A stretch of DNA of 64,000 bases from Pseudomonas sp. R84 (GTDB taxonomy: Bacteria > Pseudomonadota > Gammaproteobacteria > Pseudomonadales > Pseudomonadaceae), in NCBI RefSeq assembly GCF_009834515.1, contig NZ_CP019426.1, forward strand, positions 1,725,501 to 1,789,500. Reading direction: 5' to 3'. The notes beneath the pieces were generated by a model. That model searched no databases and was not told the DNA's origin. It saw only the letters and a program-made list of their open reading frames with translations. This document shows, one piece after another, positions 7,929-18,526 of the stretch (position 1 is its first letter; every line of letters begins with the position of its first letter). A program made the translations under genes and the position numbers.

Positions 7929-9287
7929 TTACTTCAGCTCGGGCAGGCGCGCTTCGTTTTTCACTTCGGTCGCAGCGATCGCATCGGCTGGCAGCACCAC
8001 CCGCTGTTTGCTCAGCAATTGGCCCATGTTTGCCAGCACGCGGTACATCGAATATTCCTCGGTGTAGCGGATTTCGGTGTAGCGACGGTTGGCGTTGTAG
8101 AGCTCGTTTTCACTGTCGAGCAAGTCGAGCAGGGTGCGTTGGCCGAGGCCGAACTGATCCTGATACGCGGCGCGTACGCGTTTGGTGGTTTCGGCATATT
8201 CGCGGGCGGTCGGGGTTTGTTTCTTCGCGTTGACCATAGCGTTCCAGGCCAGACGAATGTTCTCGTTGAGCTGACGCAGGGCGTTGTTACGGATGTCCAT
8301 CGCCTGGTTGATCTGGTGCGCATCGGAGGCCAGGCGCGCCTTGTCGCTGCCGCCTCGGAACAGGTTGTAGTTCATCACCACACCCACGCGCCATTCGTTG
8401 TCGTGGCCTTCATCGCCCTGCACGTTGTTGTTCGCGCCGACGGCCGCTTCCGCGTCGAAGCGTGGATAGAACGGCGACTTGGCGACTTCGTACTGGCTCT
8501 CGGCCGATTGCACGTCAGCCTGGGCGGACTTCAGGTACGGGTTGTTGTCGACCATGCTCTGCTGGGCTTCACGCAATTCGGTTGGCAGTTCGCCGCGGGT
8601 CGAGGCCGGGGTTTCCAGCTCATCGGGCATGCGCCCGACCACGCTGTAGAAGTTGGCTTCGGCGTCAGACAGATCGACTTCAGCAGTGTCGAGGTTGTTC
8701 TGCGCCAGCGCTTTACGGGCGACCGATTGATCGGAGTCGGCGGTGCTGCCAACACCGCGTTCGGTGCGCAAACCGATCTGATCGTTGACGCGCAAGTGTG
8801 CCTGCAAGTTGTTGCGGGCAAGGGTCACCAGTTCGCGACGCTTGAGCACTTCGAGGTAGACCTCGATGGTGCGCAAGGCCAGATCCTGGGCGGTGCCTTG
8901 CGCGTAGTAAGCGCGCGAATTGGACACGCCTTTGGTGCGCTCGACTTCGTTGGCGGTATTGAAGCCATCGAACAGCATCTGCCGCAGGCGCAGCTCGGAC
9001 TGCGTGTAATTGAGAATTTCGGTGTGGTGATTACCGAAGGCCCGGGTGTTGGTGTTGTCGCTGTAGCCACGGCCATACGCGGCGTTCAAATCGACGGACG
9101 GATAGAAGCCGCCCTTGGCGACTTTGACTTGTTCATCAGCCGACAGGCGAGCGTCCACCCGCGAGGCCAGTTCCGGGTGAGTGGCGATGGTGCTTTGAAT
9201 GGCTTCGGTGAGGTTCATGGCCTGGGCTTGGGAAGTGCAAGCCATGGCCAGCAAAACCGCGCTGCAGAGGGGGGTTAGAACGCGCAT
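7929..9287 (-). CDS. TolC-family outer-membrane channel for type I secretion
   Basis: A 452-residue outer-membrane efflux protein. A signal peptide (about residues 1-23, MRVLTPLCSAVLLAMACTSQ then AQA) precedes two OEP repeats of long amphipathic helices. FYPSVDLNAAYGRGYSDN and FYPRFDAEAAVGANNN are the paired family motifs, and the end GQRTLLDLLDSENELYNANR is typical. It is the first gene of the export operon and is divergent from the adhesin across 532 bases. It should form the trans-periplasmic tunnel for that adhesin. Confidence 0.92.
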   Translation of the reverse strand: MRVLTPLCSAVLLAMACTSQAQAMNLTEAIQSTIATHPELASRVDARLSADEQVKVAKGGFYPSVDLNAAYGRGYSDNTNTRAFGNHHTEILNYTQSELRLRQMLFDGFNTANEVERTKGVSNSRAYYAQGTAQDLALRTIEVYLEVLKRRELVTLARNNLQAHLRVNDQIGLRTERGVGSTADSDQSVARKALAQNNLDTAEVDLSDAEANFYSVVGRMPDELETPASTRGELPTELREAQQSMVDNNPYLKSAQADVQSAESQYEVAKSPFYPRFDAEAAVGANNNVQGDEGHDNEWRVGVVMNYNLFRGGSDKARLASDAHQINQAMDIRNNALRQLNENIRLAWNAMVNAKKQTPTAREYAETTKRVRAAYQDQFGLGQRTLLDLLDSENELYNANRRYTEIRYTEEYSMYRVLANMGQLLSKQRVVLPADAIAATEVKNEARLPELK

Positions 9288-9819
9288 GGGTGCATCTCCC
9301 TGAGTCCTGATGGTGTGTTACTGTCGCCAAATATTTGACGATATTTTTAGGTGTAAGCGTTTCACTCTTGTAACAACAGAGCTAAGAACATCCTGAAGCG
9401 TAGCTAAGAAAAAATTTTCATAAGGCTTATGCCGAAAAAAACTTATGCGCTTTGTAAAAACCGGCACATTGTTCAGCATGAAAGCCTTTGTTTTATGCGC
9501 TTTAGGGAGCGCAGGAAGGCTTGAGGAAAGTTCCACTCACTTTGCGACATACGGCGAAGTAATGCTGAAGGGGAGGGACGCGTAGCGGTTGATGAGCGAC
9601 ATTTTTTTGTCACTCAAGTGATTCACCACCGTTACGTAGCGTTAGTGGGCGTATGGCTTTGATCAGGATGCGGAAGTGCTTGATAGCACTGATGTTTCCG
9701 AGTAAAGCCGCCTGCGAAACGAACTGTTGAAGGTGCGAGCGTTGCCTCCAACAACCCGATTGAGCCATGGGCTGCTTCGCTTACCAGTGCCGACGGTGGT
9801 CGGCAGCGGAGGATTTCAC
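9288..9819. promoter_or_regulatory. Divergent control region of adhesin and export operon
   Basis: A 532-base gap with no gene I can support. The part from 9310 to 9540 is AT-rich. It holds the palindrome CAAATATTTG (9328-9337) and two copies of TTATGCGCTTT, 50 bases apart (9443 and 9493). TGAGCGACA near 9592 and TGTCACTCA near 9608 form an imperfect hairpin around a T run. The adhesin SD, GGAGG, is at 9808-9812. The long distance suggests a long 5' leader for the adhesin. I could not place a clear FleQ or sigma-54 site. Confidence 0.5.
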
Positions 9820-12800
9820 ATGGCAACGCTCATCGGTACAGTCACTAAAGTCATTGGCCAGGTTTTCGCCCAGTCAGCCGACGGCACTAAGCGCGCACTG
9901 GTTGAGGGGGATCACCTGTTTGCCGGCGATCAACTGATCACCGGCGCAGAAGGCGCCGTCGCCGTTCATCTGCAAAATGGCCAGGAACTGACCCTCGGAC
10001 GCGGCAGCAGCATGACCATGACCGGTGAACTGCTGGCGGGTCAGGCGGCGCATGTAAATGCCGCTGAGGCAGTGACCCCGAGCGACGCGCAATTGACCGA
10101 CGTTGAGCAAATCCAGAAAGCCATCGCCGCCGGTGATGACCCAACTAAAAATGCTGAAGCTACTGCCGCCGGCCCGAATGCACCCGGTGGTGCGCCGGGT
10201 GAGTTGGGTGGTGGGCATAGTTTCGTCTTGCTGACGGAGGTCGGCGGCCGGGTCGACCCGATCATCGGTTTCCCCACCGCCGGGTTCGGCGGTATTCCCG
10301 AATTCCCTGAAGAACGCCACAACGCGGTGATCGACAACGGTGATGACACCCCGGCTGTCGTGGTGCAGCCACCAGTCAACAATCCGGTGACCCTCACAGG
10401 CCTGAACGTGGCTGGTGGCGAACTCAATCTCAATGAAGCCAATCTGCCTGCCGGCTCGGCGGCCAATCCTGGCGCACTCACGCAAAGCGGCAGCTTTACC
10501 GTGTCGGCGCCGGACGGTCTGACCAGCCTGAGCATCGGTGGCATCAACGTCATCGTTGGTGGCGTGCCGATCGGCTTTCCGCAATCGATCACTTCGCAAC
10601 TGGGCAACACCCTGACCATCACCGGTTACAACCCGGCGACTGGCGTTGTCAGCTACAGCTACACCCTCAACGGCAACGAAAGCCACGCGGCCGGTGACGG
10701 CGCGAACAATCTCAGCGAACAGTTCACGGTGATTGCCGGCGACAGCAATGGCGACACCGCGACCGGCACGCTCGACGTCAACATCACCGACGATGTGCCA
10801 AAAGCCTTTGATGACAACAATGGCACGGCGTCTGAAACGCAGCTGACACTCACTGGCAACGTGTTGACCAATGACGTGCAAGGTGCTGATCGCGTGCCAA
10901 CCGGCCCGGTCACTGCCGGTACTTTTACCGGTACTTACGGCACCTTGGTGCTGAATGCCAACGGCACATACACCTACACGCTGAACACCAACGACGCCGA
11001 CTTCAAAAATCTGCACGGTGGCGGTAACGGCACGGAAACCTTCGCCTACACCATCACCGATTCGGACGGTGATACCAGCACGGCGAATCTGGTGCTGCAG
11101 ATCCACAACAACGACGATCCAGTGGTCATCAATGGCCTGAACGTCGAAGGCGGCGAGCTGACGGTCTACGAGAAAAACCTCAGCGACGGCAGCACACCGG
11201 ATGCTACCGCGCTGACCCAGAGCGGCACGTTCACCATCACTGCACTCGATGGTGTAACGACGCTCACTGTCGGTGGCATCGCCGTCGTCACCAACGGCGT
11301 GGCCGCAGGATTCCCGCAATCAATCACCACACCCTTGGGCAGCACGCTGACCATCACCGGTTTCAACGCTACCACCGGCGTGGTCAGCTACAGCTACACC
11401 CTGGTCGACAATGAAGCGCATCCAACCGCCAACGGTGCGAACAATCTGCCTGAGCAATTCGCCGTCACCGTGGTCGATGACAACGGCAGCACTGCCAACG
11501 GCACGCTCGACGTGAACATCACCGACGACGTGCCGAAAGCCTTTGATGACAGCAATGGCACGGCGTCTGAAACGCAACTGACACTGACCGGCAACGTGCT
11601 GACCAACGATGTGCAGGGCGCCGACCGCGTGGTGACCAACGAAAGTGCCGGGCCGATCACCGCCGGTACATTCACCGGGACTTACGGCACCCTGGTGCTC
11701 AACGCCAATGGCACGTACACCTACACGCTGAACACCAACGACGCCGACTTCAAAAACCTCCATGGAGGCGGCAACGGCACGGAAACTTTCGCCTACACCA
11801 TCACCGATTCAGACGGCGATACCAGCACTGCCAACCTCGTGCTGCAGATCCACAACAACGACGATCCGGTGATCATCAACGGCCTCGACGTGAATGGCGG
11901 CGAACTCACCGTCTACGAGAAAAATCTCCCTGAAGGCAGCGCGCCGGATTCCACCGCGCTGACTCAGAGCGGCACGTTTACCATCACCGCACTCGATGGC
12001 GTGACGACCCTGACTGTCGGCGGCATCGCCGTCGTCACCAACGGTGTAGCAGCAGGTTTTCCACAATCGGTCACCACGCCATTGGGCAGCACACTGACCA
12101 TCACCGGTTTCAATGCCACCACCGGCGTCGTCAGCTACAGCTACACCCTGGTCGACAACGAAGCACATCCAACCGCCAACGGCGCGAACAATCTGCCCGA
12201 GCAGTTCGCCGTCACCGTGGTCGATGATAACGGTACCACCGCTAACGGCACGCTCGACGTGAACATCGTCGACGACCTGCCCAAAGCTGTGGATGACAGC
12301 AACACCGGCACCGCATCGGAAACCCTGCTGACCCTGACCGGTAATGTCCTGACCAACGATGTGCAAGGCGCCGACCGCGTACCGACTGGGCCGGTCACTC
12401 CGGGCACTTTCACCGGGACTTACGGCACCTTGGTCCTCAACGCCAACGGCACCTACACCTACACGCTAAACACCAACGACGCCGACTTCAAAAACCTGCA
12501 CGGCGGTGGCAACGGCACGGAAAACTTCGCCTACACCATTACCGATTCCGACGGCGATACCAGCACCGCCAACCTCGTCCTGCAGATCCACAACAACGAC
12601 GATCCGGTGATCATCAACGGCCTCGACGTGAATGGCGGTGAACTCACCGTCTACGAGAAAAACCTCACTGACGGCAGCACGCCGGACGCCAACGCGCTGA
12701 CCCAAAGCGGCACCTTCACCATCACCGCACTGGATGGTGTCACCACGCTGACTGTCGGCGGCATCGCCGTGGTCACCAACGGTGTAGCCGCAGGTTTCCC

Positions 12801-15800
12801 ACAATCGGTCACCACGCCATTGGGCAGCACACTGACCATCACCGGTTTCAACGGCACCACCGGCGTGGTCAGCTACAGCTACACCCTGGTCGACAACGAA
12901 GCGCACCCAACCGCCAACGGCGCGAACAATCTGCCTGAGCAATTCGCCGTCACCGTGGTCGATGACAACGGCACCACCGCCAACGCGACCCTCGATGTGA
13001 ACATCGTCGACGACCTGCCAAAAGCCGTGAACGATTCCAACACCGGCACCGCATCGGAAACCTTGCTGACACTGACCGGCAACGTCCTGACCAATGACGT
13101 GCAAGGTGCGGATCGCGTACCGAGCGGACCGATAACCCCGGGCACATTCACCGGCACTTACGGTACCTTGGTCCTGAACGCCAACGGCACCTACACCTAC
13201 ACGCTGAACACCAACGACGCCGACTTCAAAAACCTCCACGGCGGTGGCAACGGCACGGAAAACTTCGCCTACACCATCACCGATTCGGACGGTGATACCA
13301 GCACCGCCAACCTGGTGCTGAACATTCACAACAACGACGATCAGGTCTACCTCAATGGCCTTGACGTCAACGGCGGCGAGCTGACGGTCTACGAGAAAAA
13401 CCTCAGTGACGGCACCAGCCCCAACGCCCCGGCGCTGACCCAAAGCGGCACCTTCACGGTCACCGCCCTCGACGGCCTGCAAACCCTGACCGTAGGCGGT
13501 ATTAGCGTGGTGACCGGTGGCGTGGCCGCAGGCTTCCCGCAATCGATCGTCACGCCGCTCGGCAGCACGTTGACCATCACCGGTTACAACCCAGCCACCG
13601 GCGTGGTCAGTTACAGCTACACCCTGGTCGACAACGAAACTCACCCGAACGCCAACGGCGCCAACAGCATCACCGAGAACTTCAACGTCGTCGCCACCGA
13701 CACCGATGGCAGCACGGCCAGCGGCCAGATCAACGTCAACATCGTCGATGATTTGCCCAGCGCCCACCCTGACGCCGCATCGGTGGCGGAGGGCGGCACG
13801 GTCAGCGGCAACGTGCTGAACAACGACATCGGTGGCGCCGATGGCCCGGCCGTGACCGGTGCCGTGGTCGGCGTGCGCGCCGGCTCCGATACCTCGACCT
13901 CGGCCATCGGCGGCCTCAACAGCAACATCAATGGCACCTACGGCTACCTGACCCTGGACGCCAACGGCAACGCCGTCTACCACAGCAATCCCAACGTCGT
14001 GAACGGCCCGGGCGCAGTGGATGTGTTCACCTACACCGTGCGCGATTCCGACGGTGATGAAAGCACCACCACCATCACCATCGATGTCGCCAACAGTAAG
14101 CTGTGCGCGACCAGCGACACCGACGTCACGGTCTTCGAGAAAGCCCTCGACCTGACCAAGGACGGCGCGGATCTGGCCGCTGGTACGGTCACCGGCAGTG
14201 ACCCGACCAGCACCGGCGAAACCGCGTCCGGCACCTTGGTCGGCTCGGTCACCGGTGCGGTCGGCGCCATCAGTTACGCGCTGGTCGGCAGCGCCACCGG
14301 CAACTACGGGCAGATCGTCCTCAACCCCAACGGCACATATACCTACACGCTGACCTCGCCGGCGAGCACCACGCCACATGCCGACGATGGCGCCAACACC
14401 CTGACCGAAACCTTCTCCTATCAGGCCACCGATTCACTGGGCAACATCGTCACCAGCACCATTGTTGTCAGCATCGTCGATGACGTGCCGAAAGCGGTGA
14501 ACGACAGCAACGCCAACAGCGCCTCGGAAACCCAGCTGACCCTGACCGGCAATGTGCTGACCAACGATGTACAAGGCGCCGACGTGGTCGCGACCGGACC
14601 GAATGCCGGGCCGATCACCGCCGGCACCTTCACCGGTACTTACGGCACGCTGGTGCTCAACGCCAACGGCACGTACACCTACACGCTGAACCCCAACGAT
14701 GCCGACTTCAAAAACCTGCACGGCGGCGGTAACGGCACCGAGACGTTCACCTATACCCTGACCGATGCCGACGGCGATACCAGCACCGCCAGCTTGGTGC
14801 TGAACATCCACAACAACGACGATCCGGTGGTGCTCAACGGCCTCGACGTCAATGGCGGCGAACTCACCGTCTACGAGAAAAACCTCGTTGAGGGCACCAG
14901 TCCCAACAACCCGGCGCTGACCCAAAGCGGCACCTTTACCGTCACCGCGCTCGATGGCTTGCAAACCCTTACTGTGGGCGGCATCACCGTGGTCACCAAC
15001 GGTGTTGCCGCGGGCTTCCCACAGTCGGTCGTCTCGCCGCTGGGCAGCACCTTCACCGTCACCGGTTACAACCCGGCGACCGGTGTCGTCAGTTACAGCT
15101 ACACCTTGGTCGACAACGAAACCCACCCGAACGCCAACGGTGCCAACAGCCTCACCGAGAACTTCAACGTGGTGGCGACGGACACCGATGGCAGCACTGC
15201 CAATGGTCAGATCAACGTCAACATCATCGATGATCTGCCGACCGCCAAACCCGACACCGGTTCGGTGGCCGAGGGCGGAACGGTCAATGTCAGTGTGCTC
15301 GGCAATGACATCAGCGGTGCCGATGGCGCCGCCACTGTGGTCGGCGTGCGCGCCGGCAGCAACACCGGCACTTCGGCCATCGGCGGCCTCAATAGCAACA
15401 TCAATGGCAACTTCGGTTACCTGACCCTCGACGCGGCGGGCAACGCTGTCTATCACAGCAACCCGAACTCGGTGAGCCCACCGGGCGCCATCGACACTTT
15501 CACCTATACGATCCGCGACAGCGACGGTGATGAAAGCACCACGACCATCACCATCAACGTCGCCGACAGCAAACTGGTGGCCTCGGTCGATCAGGACGTG
15601 ACGGTCTATGAAAAAGCCCTCGACCTGAGCAAGGACGGCGCGGATCTGACCCCCGGTACGGTCACCGGCAGCGACCCGAGCAACACCGGTGAAACCGCGA
15701 CCGGCACGCTGGTTGGTGCGGTCACTGGCGGCACAGGCGCGATCACCTACACCCTGGTCGGCAGCGCCACGGGCACCTACGGGCAGATCCAGCTCAATGC

Positions 15801-18435
15801 CGACGGCACCTACACTTACACGCTGACTTCGGCGCCGAAAACCTCGCCGAGCGCCAACGACGGGGCGAACACCCTCAGCGAAAGCTTCACCTACAAAGCC
15901 ACTGATGCACTGGGCAACAGCACCACCAGCACCCTTGTGGTGAACATCGTCGATGACGTACCAAAAGCGCTGCCCTCCGATCGCTCGGTGGCGGCAGTGG
16001 AGATCGATTCCAACCTGCTTATCGTGCTCGACATCTCCGGCAGTATGGCCGACGCCTCCGGTGTGCCGGGTCTGTCGCGGCTGGCGCTGGCCAAGCAGGC
16101 AATCAGCGCCTTGCTCGACAAGTACGACGACCTCGGGGATGTCAAAGTCCAGCTCGTCACGTTCAGCAGCAACGCCACTGACCGAACCTCGGTGTGGGTC
16201 GATGTGGCGACCGCCAAGACGATTCTCGCCGGCCTGACGGCGGGTGGCGGCACCAACTACGACGCCGCGGTGGCGGTGATGCAAACCGCCTTCAACACCT
16301 CGGGCAAACTCACCGGGGCGCAGAACGTCGGTTACTTCTTCTCGGACGGCAAACCCAACGAAGGCGACATCAACGCCGCTGATGAAGCCGCGCTGAAAAA
16401 CTTCCTCGATGCCAACAACATCAAGAACTACGCGATCGGCCTCGGCAGCGGCGTGAGCAACGCCAACCTCGACCCGCTGGCGTATGACGGCATCAGCCAC
16501 ACCAACACCAACGCGGTGGTGGTCACCGATCTCAATCAACTCAACTCGGTGCTGTCCGGCACCGTACAGGGTGCGCCGGTCACCGGTTCGTTGCTGGGCG
16601 AGGGCGGCACCTTTGGCGCCGATGGCGGTTTCATCAAGTCCATCGTGGTTGACGGCACCACTTACACCTACGATCCGAAAGCCCTCAGCGGCCAAGGCTC
16701 GTTGACCCCAAGCGGCGGCATCAACCACGGCACCTTCAACACCACCAACAACACGCTGAGCATTGCCACCAATAACGGCGGCACACTGCTGATCAACCTC
16801 GACACCGGCGACTACACCTACACCTCGCAGAAAACCACCGCTGTGGTCATCACCGAGAACATCGGCTTCACCGTCAGCGACAACGATGGCGACCTCGCCA
16901 GTTCGACACTGACCGTGAAAGTGATCCCTAATGCGCCGCCCGTGGCGGTCGATGACCACGTCATCACCAACGTGCTGTCGGGCAATATCGTCGTGCCGGG
17001 CGAGCTGTTGCTGGCCAACGACACCGATCCGAATGGCGATACGCTCAACGCCACGCCGACCAGTTTCAACACCGGCTGGATCTCGAAAGCGGCGGATTTC
17101 ACCGGCACCGGTGCGATCAACTTCACCGGCACCAACGTCAACACCGCCGCCAACCAGAACCTGGCCAACGTGCGTAATTCGTTCAGTGCCAACGCCGCGA
17201 CAATGACTGCCGTGCTGGTGGTCAGTGGCTATCTCGGTGCGGTGACCAACAGCAACGCCAACGATGAAGACCGCATCACCGTCAACCTGCGCCAGGGTGA
17301 AACACTCAACCTCGATCACAACCTGGCGGCCGGTCACGTCACCATGGAGTACTCGATCAACGGTGGCGCCTACACAACCCTGGCGGACGGGCAAACCCTC
17401 ACCGCGTCGGCCGATGGCGTCTATCAGATCCACATCACCAACATTGCCAATCCCAGCGGCGGCGGTAACCCCAACGCGGCGGAAAACTATCAACTGACCA
17501 TGACCCTCAACTACGCCGGGGCGCATGACATCACCCCGGACTTCCACGGCACTTACACCGCCAACGACAACCATGGCGGCAGCGACACCGCCAACGTGTC
17601 CATCAGCTATCAGGACGGCCACACCCTCACCGGTACCTCGGGGGATGACGTGCTGGTGGCCGGCACCGGCGACAACATCATCAACGCTGGCGATGGCAAT
17701 GATGTGCTCAGCGCAGGTTCAGGCAACAACGAACTGCACGGCGGCGCCGGCAACGACTTGCTCTACAGCGGCCCGGGCAACGATCTGCTCGACGGCGGCA
17801 CTGGCAGCGACACCGCCAGCTATGCCCACGCCACCGCCGGGGTGACGGTCAACCTCGGCCTGCTCGGTGCGCAAAACACGATCGGCGCGGGGACGGACAC
17901 CCTGACCGGCATCGAAAACCTCGTCGGCTCGAACTTCAACGACACCCTCACCGGCGATAACAATAACAACGTGATCAACGGTGGCCTCGGTAACGACATC
18001 CTCAACGGTGGCGGCGGTGATGACCTGCTGATCGGCGGCATGGGCAACAACACCATGACCGGTGGCGCAGGGGCCGACACCTTCCAGTGGCTCAAAGGCA
18101 ACAGCGGTCATGACCTGATCACCGACTTCACCCCCGGCACCGACAAACTCGACTTGTCGCAACTGCTGCAGGGTGAAAACGGCACCAGCGCCTCGCTGGA
18201 TGACTACCTTCACTTCACTGTCAGCGGCAGCGGCGCGTCGGTAATGACCAGCATCGATGTCAGCGCCATGGCCGGCGCCACGCCCAACCAGACCATCGAC
18301 CTGGCCGGCGTCAACCTGGCCAGCCATTACGGCGTGACGCCGGGGGCGGGTGGGATGATTGCCAGCGGGCATGACACGGCGACGATCATCAGCGGGATGT
18401 TGAATGATCATTCGCTGAAGGTGGATACGGTGTAA
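9820..18435 (+). CDS. Giant RTX adhesin, LapA/MapA type, with LapG-type retention module
   Basis: A 2871-residue surface adhesin for biofilm attachment. The ATG at 9820 has GGAGG seven bases upstream; 31 further in-frame codons upstream lack an SD. Residues 1-110 (MATLIGTVTKVIGQVFA) form a retention module that would plug the TolC channel. TAAG at 115-118 is the di-alanine site cut by LapG-type proteases. Residues about 190-2060 are Ig/cadherin-like repeats. A von Willebrand A domain starts near 2064 with a MIDAS motif, DISGS. RTX repeats (GGAGNDLL, GNDLLDGG) lie near 2607-2760, followed by an uncleaved type I secretion signal. It is far shorter than classical LapA and resembles the second adhesin, MapA. 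The export operon is divergent. No lapD or lapG is in the window. Confidence 0.92.
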   Translation: MATLIGTVTKVIGQVFAQSADGTKRALVEGDHLFAGDQLITGAEGAVAVHLQNGQELTLGRGSSMTMTGELLAGQAAHVNAAEAVTPSDAQLTDVEQIQKAIAAGDDPTKNAEATAAGPNAPGGAPGELGGGHSFVLLTEVGGRVDPIIGFPTAGFGGIPEFPEERHNAVIDNGDDTPAVVVQPPVNNPVTLTGLNVAGGELNLNEANLPAGSAANPGALTQSGSFTVSAPDGLTSLSIGGINVIVGGVPIGFPQSITSQLGNTLTITGYNPATGVVSYSYTLNGNESHAAGDGANNLSEQFTVIAGDSNGDTATGTLDVNITDDVPKAFDDNNGTASETQLTLTGNVLTNDVQGADRVPTGPVTAGTFTGTYGTLVLNANGTYTYTLNTNDADFKNLHGGGNGTETFAYTITDSDGDTSTANLVLQIHNNDDPVVINGLNVEGGELTVYEKNLSDGSTPDATALTQSGTFTITALDGVTTLTVGGIAVVTNGVAAGFPQSITTPLGSTLTITGFNATTGVVSYSYTLVDNEAHPTANGANNLPEQFAVTVVDDNGSTANGTLDVNITDDVPKAFDDSNGTASETQLTLTGNVLTNDVQGADRVVTNESAGPITAGTFTGTYGTLVLNANGTYTYTLNTNDADFKNLHGGGNGTETFAYTITDSDGDTSTANLVLQIHNNDDPVIINGLDVNGGELTVYEKNLPEGSAPDSTALTQSGTFTITALDGVTTLTVGGIAVVTNGVAAGFPQSVTTPLGSTLTITGFNATTGVVSYSYTLVDNEAHPTANGANNLPEQFAVTVVDDNGTTANGTLDVNIVDDLPKAVDDSNTGTASETLLTLTGNVLTNDVQGADRVPTGPVTPGTFTGTYGTLVLNANGTYTYTLNTNDADFKNLHGGGNGTENFAYTITDSDGDTSTANLVLQIHNNDDPVIINGLDVNGGELTVYEKNLTDGSTPDANALTQSGTFTITALDGVTTLTVGGIAVVTNGVAAGFPQSVTTPLGSTLTITGFNGTTGVVSYSYTLVDNEAHPTANGANNLPEQFAVTVVDDNGTTANATLDVNIVDDLPKAVNDSNTGTASETLLTLTGNVLTNDVQGADRVPSGPITPGTFTGTYGTLVLNANGTYTYTLNTNDADFKNLHGGGNGTENFAYTITDSDGDTSTANLVLNIHNNDDQVYLNGLDVNGGELTVYEKNLSDGTSPNAPALTQSGTFTVTALDGLQTLTVGGISVVTGGVAAGFPQSIVTPLGSTLTITGYNPATGVVSYSYTLVDNETHPNANGANSITENFNVVATDTDGSTASGQINVNIVDDLPSAHPDAASVAEGGTVSGNVLNNDIGGADGPAVTGAVVGVRAGSDTSTSAIGGLNSNINGTYGYLTLDANGNAVYHSNPNVVNGPGAVDVFTYTVRDSDGDESTTTITIDVANSKLCATSDTDVTVFEKALDLTKDGADLAAGTVTGSDPTSTGETASGTLVGSVTGAVGAISYALVGSATGNYGQIVLNPNGTYTYTLTSPASTTPHADDGANTLTETFSYQATDSLGNIVTSTIVVSIVDDVPKAVNDSNANSASETQLTLTGNVLTNDVQGADVVATGPNAGPITAGTFTGTYGTLVLNANGTYTYTLNPNDADFKNLHGGGNGTETFTYTLTDADGDTSTASLVLNIHNNDDPVVLNGLDVNGGELTVYEKNLVEGTSPNNPALTQSGTFTVTALDGLQTLTVGGITVVTNGVAAGFPQSVVSPLGSTFTVTGYNPATGVVSYSYTLVDNETHPNANGANSLTENFNVVATDTDGSTANGQINVNIIDDLPTAKPDTGSVAEGGTVNVSVLGNDISGADGAATVVGVRAGSNTGTSAIGGLNSNINGNFGYLTLDAAGNAVYHSNPNSVSPPGAIDTFTYTIRDSDGDESTTTITINVADSKLVASVDQDVTVYEKALDLSKDGADLTPGTVTGSDPSNTGETATGTLVGAVTGGTGAITYTLVGSATGTYGQIQLNADGTYTYTLTSAPKTSPSANDGANTLSESFTYKATDALGNSTTSTLVVNIVDDVPKALPSDRSVAAVEIDSNLLIVLDISGSMADASGVPGLSRLALAKQAISALLDKYDDLGDVKVQLVTFSSNATDRTSVWVDVATAKTILAGLTAGGGTNYDAAVAVMQTAFNTSGKLTGAQNVGYFFSDGKPNEGDINAADEAALKNFLDANNIKNYAIGLGSGVSNANLDPLAYDGISHTNTNAVVVTDLNQLNSVLSGTVQGAPVTGSLLGEGGTFGADGGFIKSIVVDGTTYTYDPKALSGQGSLTPSGGINHGTFNTTNNTLSIATNNGGTLLINLDTGDYTYTSQKTTAVVITENIGFTVSDNDGDLASSTLTVKVIPNAPPVAVDDHVITNVLSGNIVVPGELLLANDTDPNGDTLNATPTSFNTGWISKAADFTGTGAINFTGTNVNTAANQNLANVRNSFSANAATMTAVLVVSGYLGAVTNSNANDEDRITVNLRQGETLNLDHNLAAGHVTMEYSINGGAYTTLADGQTLTASADGVYQIHITNIANPSGGGNPNAAENYQLTMTLNYAGAHDITPDFHGTYTANDNHGGSDTANVSISYQDGHTLTGTSGDDVLVAGTGDNIINAGDGNDVLSAGSGNNELHGGAGNDLLYSGPGNDLLDGGTGSDTASYAHATAGVTVNLGLLGAQNTIGAGTDTLTGIENLVGSNFNDTLTGDNNNNVINGGLGNDILNGGGGDDLLIGGMGNNTMTGGAGADTFQWLKGNSGHDLITDFTPGTDKLDLSQLLQGENGTSASLDDYLHFTVSGSGASVMTSIDVSAMAGATPNQTIDLAGVNLASHYGVTPGAGGMIASGHDTATIISGMLNDHSLKVDTV
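10382..16000 (+). repeat. About 740-bp coding repeats inside the adhesin
   Basis: A unit marked by the GL(N/D)V-GGEL motif starts at 10399, 11134, 11881, 12619, 13357 and 14839. The spacings are 735, 747, 738, 738 and 1482 (twice 741). Each unit holds TLTITG-NPATGVVSYSYTL and NGTYTYTLNTND blocks. A second module, with VAEGGTV and RDSDGDESTTTI, follows the fifth and sixth units. The near-identity of copies suggests recent expansion or gene conversion. Confidence 0.9.
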
Positions 18436-18452
18436 GCGACGCAGGAAACGAC

Positions 18453-18491
18453 AAAACCCGCCGCCCCGGTTGATGGGGCGGCGGGTTTTTT
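18453..18491 (+). terminator. Rho-independent terminator of the adhesin gene
   Basis: AAAACCCGCCGCCCC pairs with GGGGCGGCGGGTTTT around the loop GGTTGAT, followed by a T run. It begins 18 bases after the adhesin stop. Confidence 0.92.
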
Positions 18492-18526
18492 CTGTCTGAT
18501 GGTATGGCATTGCTCATTCTGGCCCC

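Noticed and set aside
9727..9819. 31-codon upstream extension of the adhesin
   Set aside because: No SD. The sequence before MATLIGTV is not signal-like, and LapA-type proteins begin with this retention module.
10382..16000. Possible CRISPR-like or satellite array
   Set aside because: The repeats are about 740 bp, in frame and coding, with no short spacer structure.
12466..17622. Very long antisense frames (637 and 1062 codons) opposite the adhesin gene
   Set aside because: They mirror the repetitive GC-rich adhesin coding strand, have no SD and show Val/Gly/Ala-biased shadow composition. The plus-strand product has a clear domain architecture.
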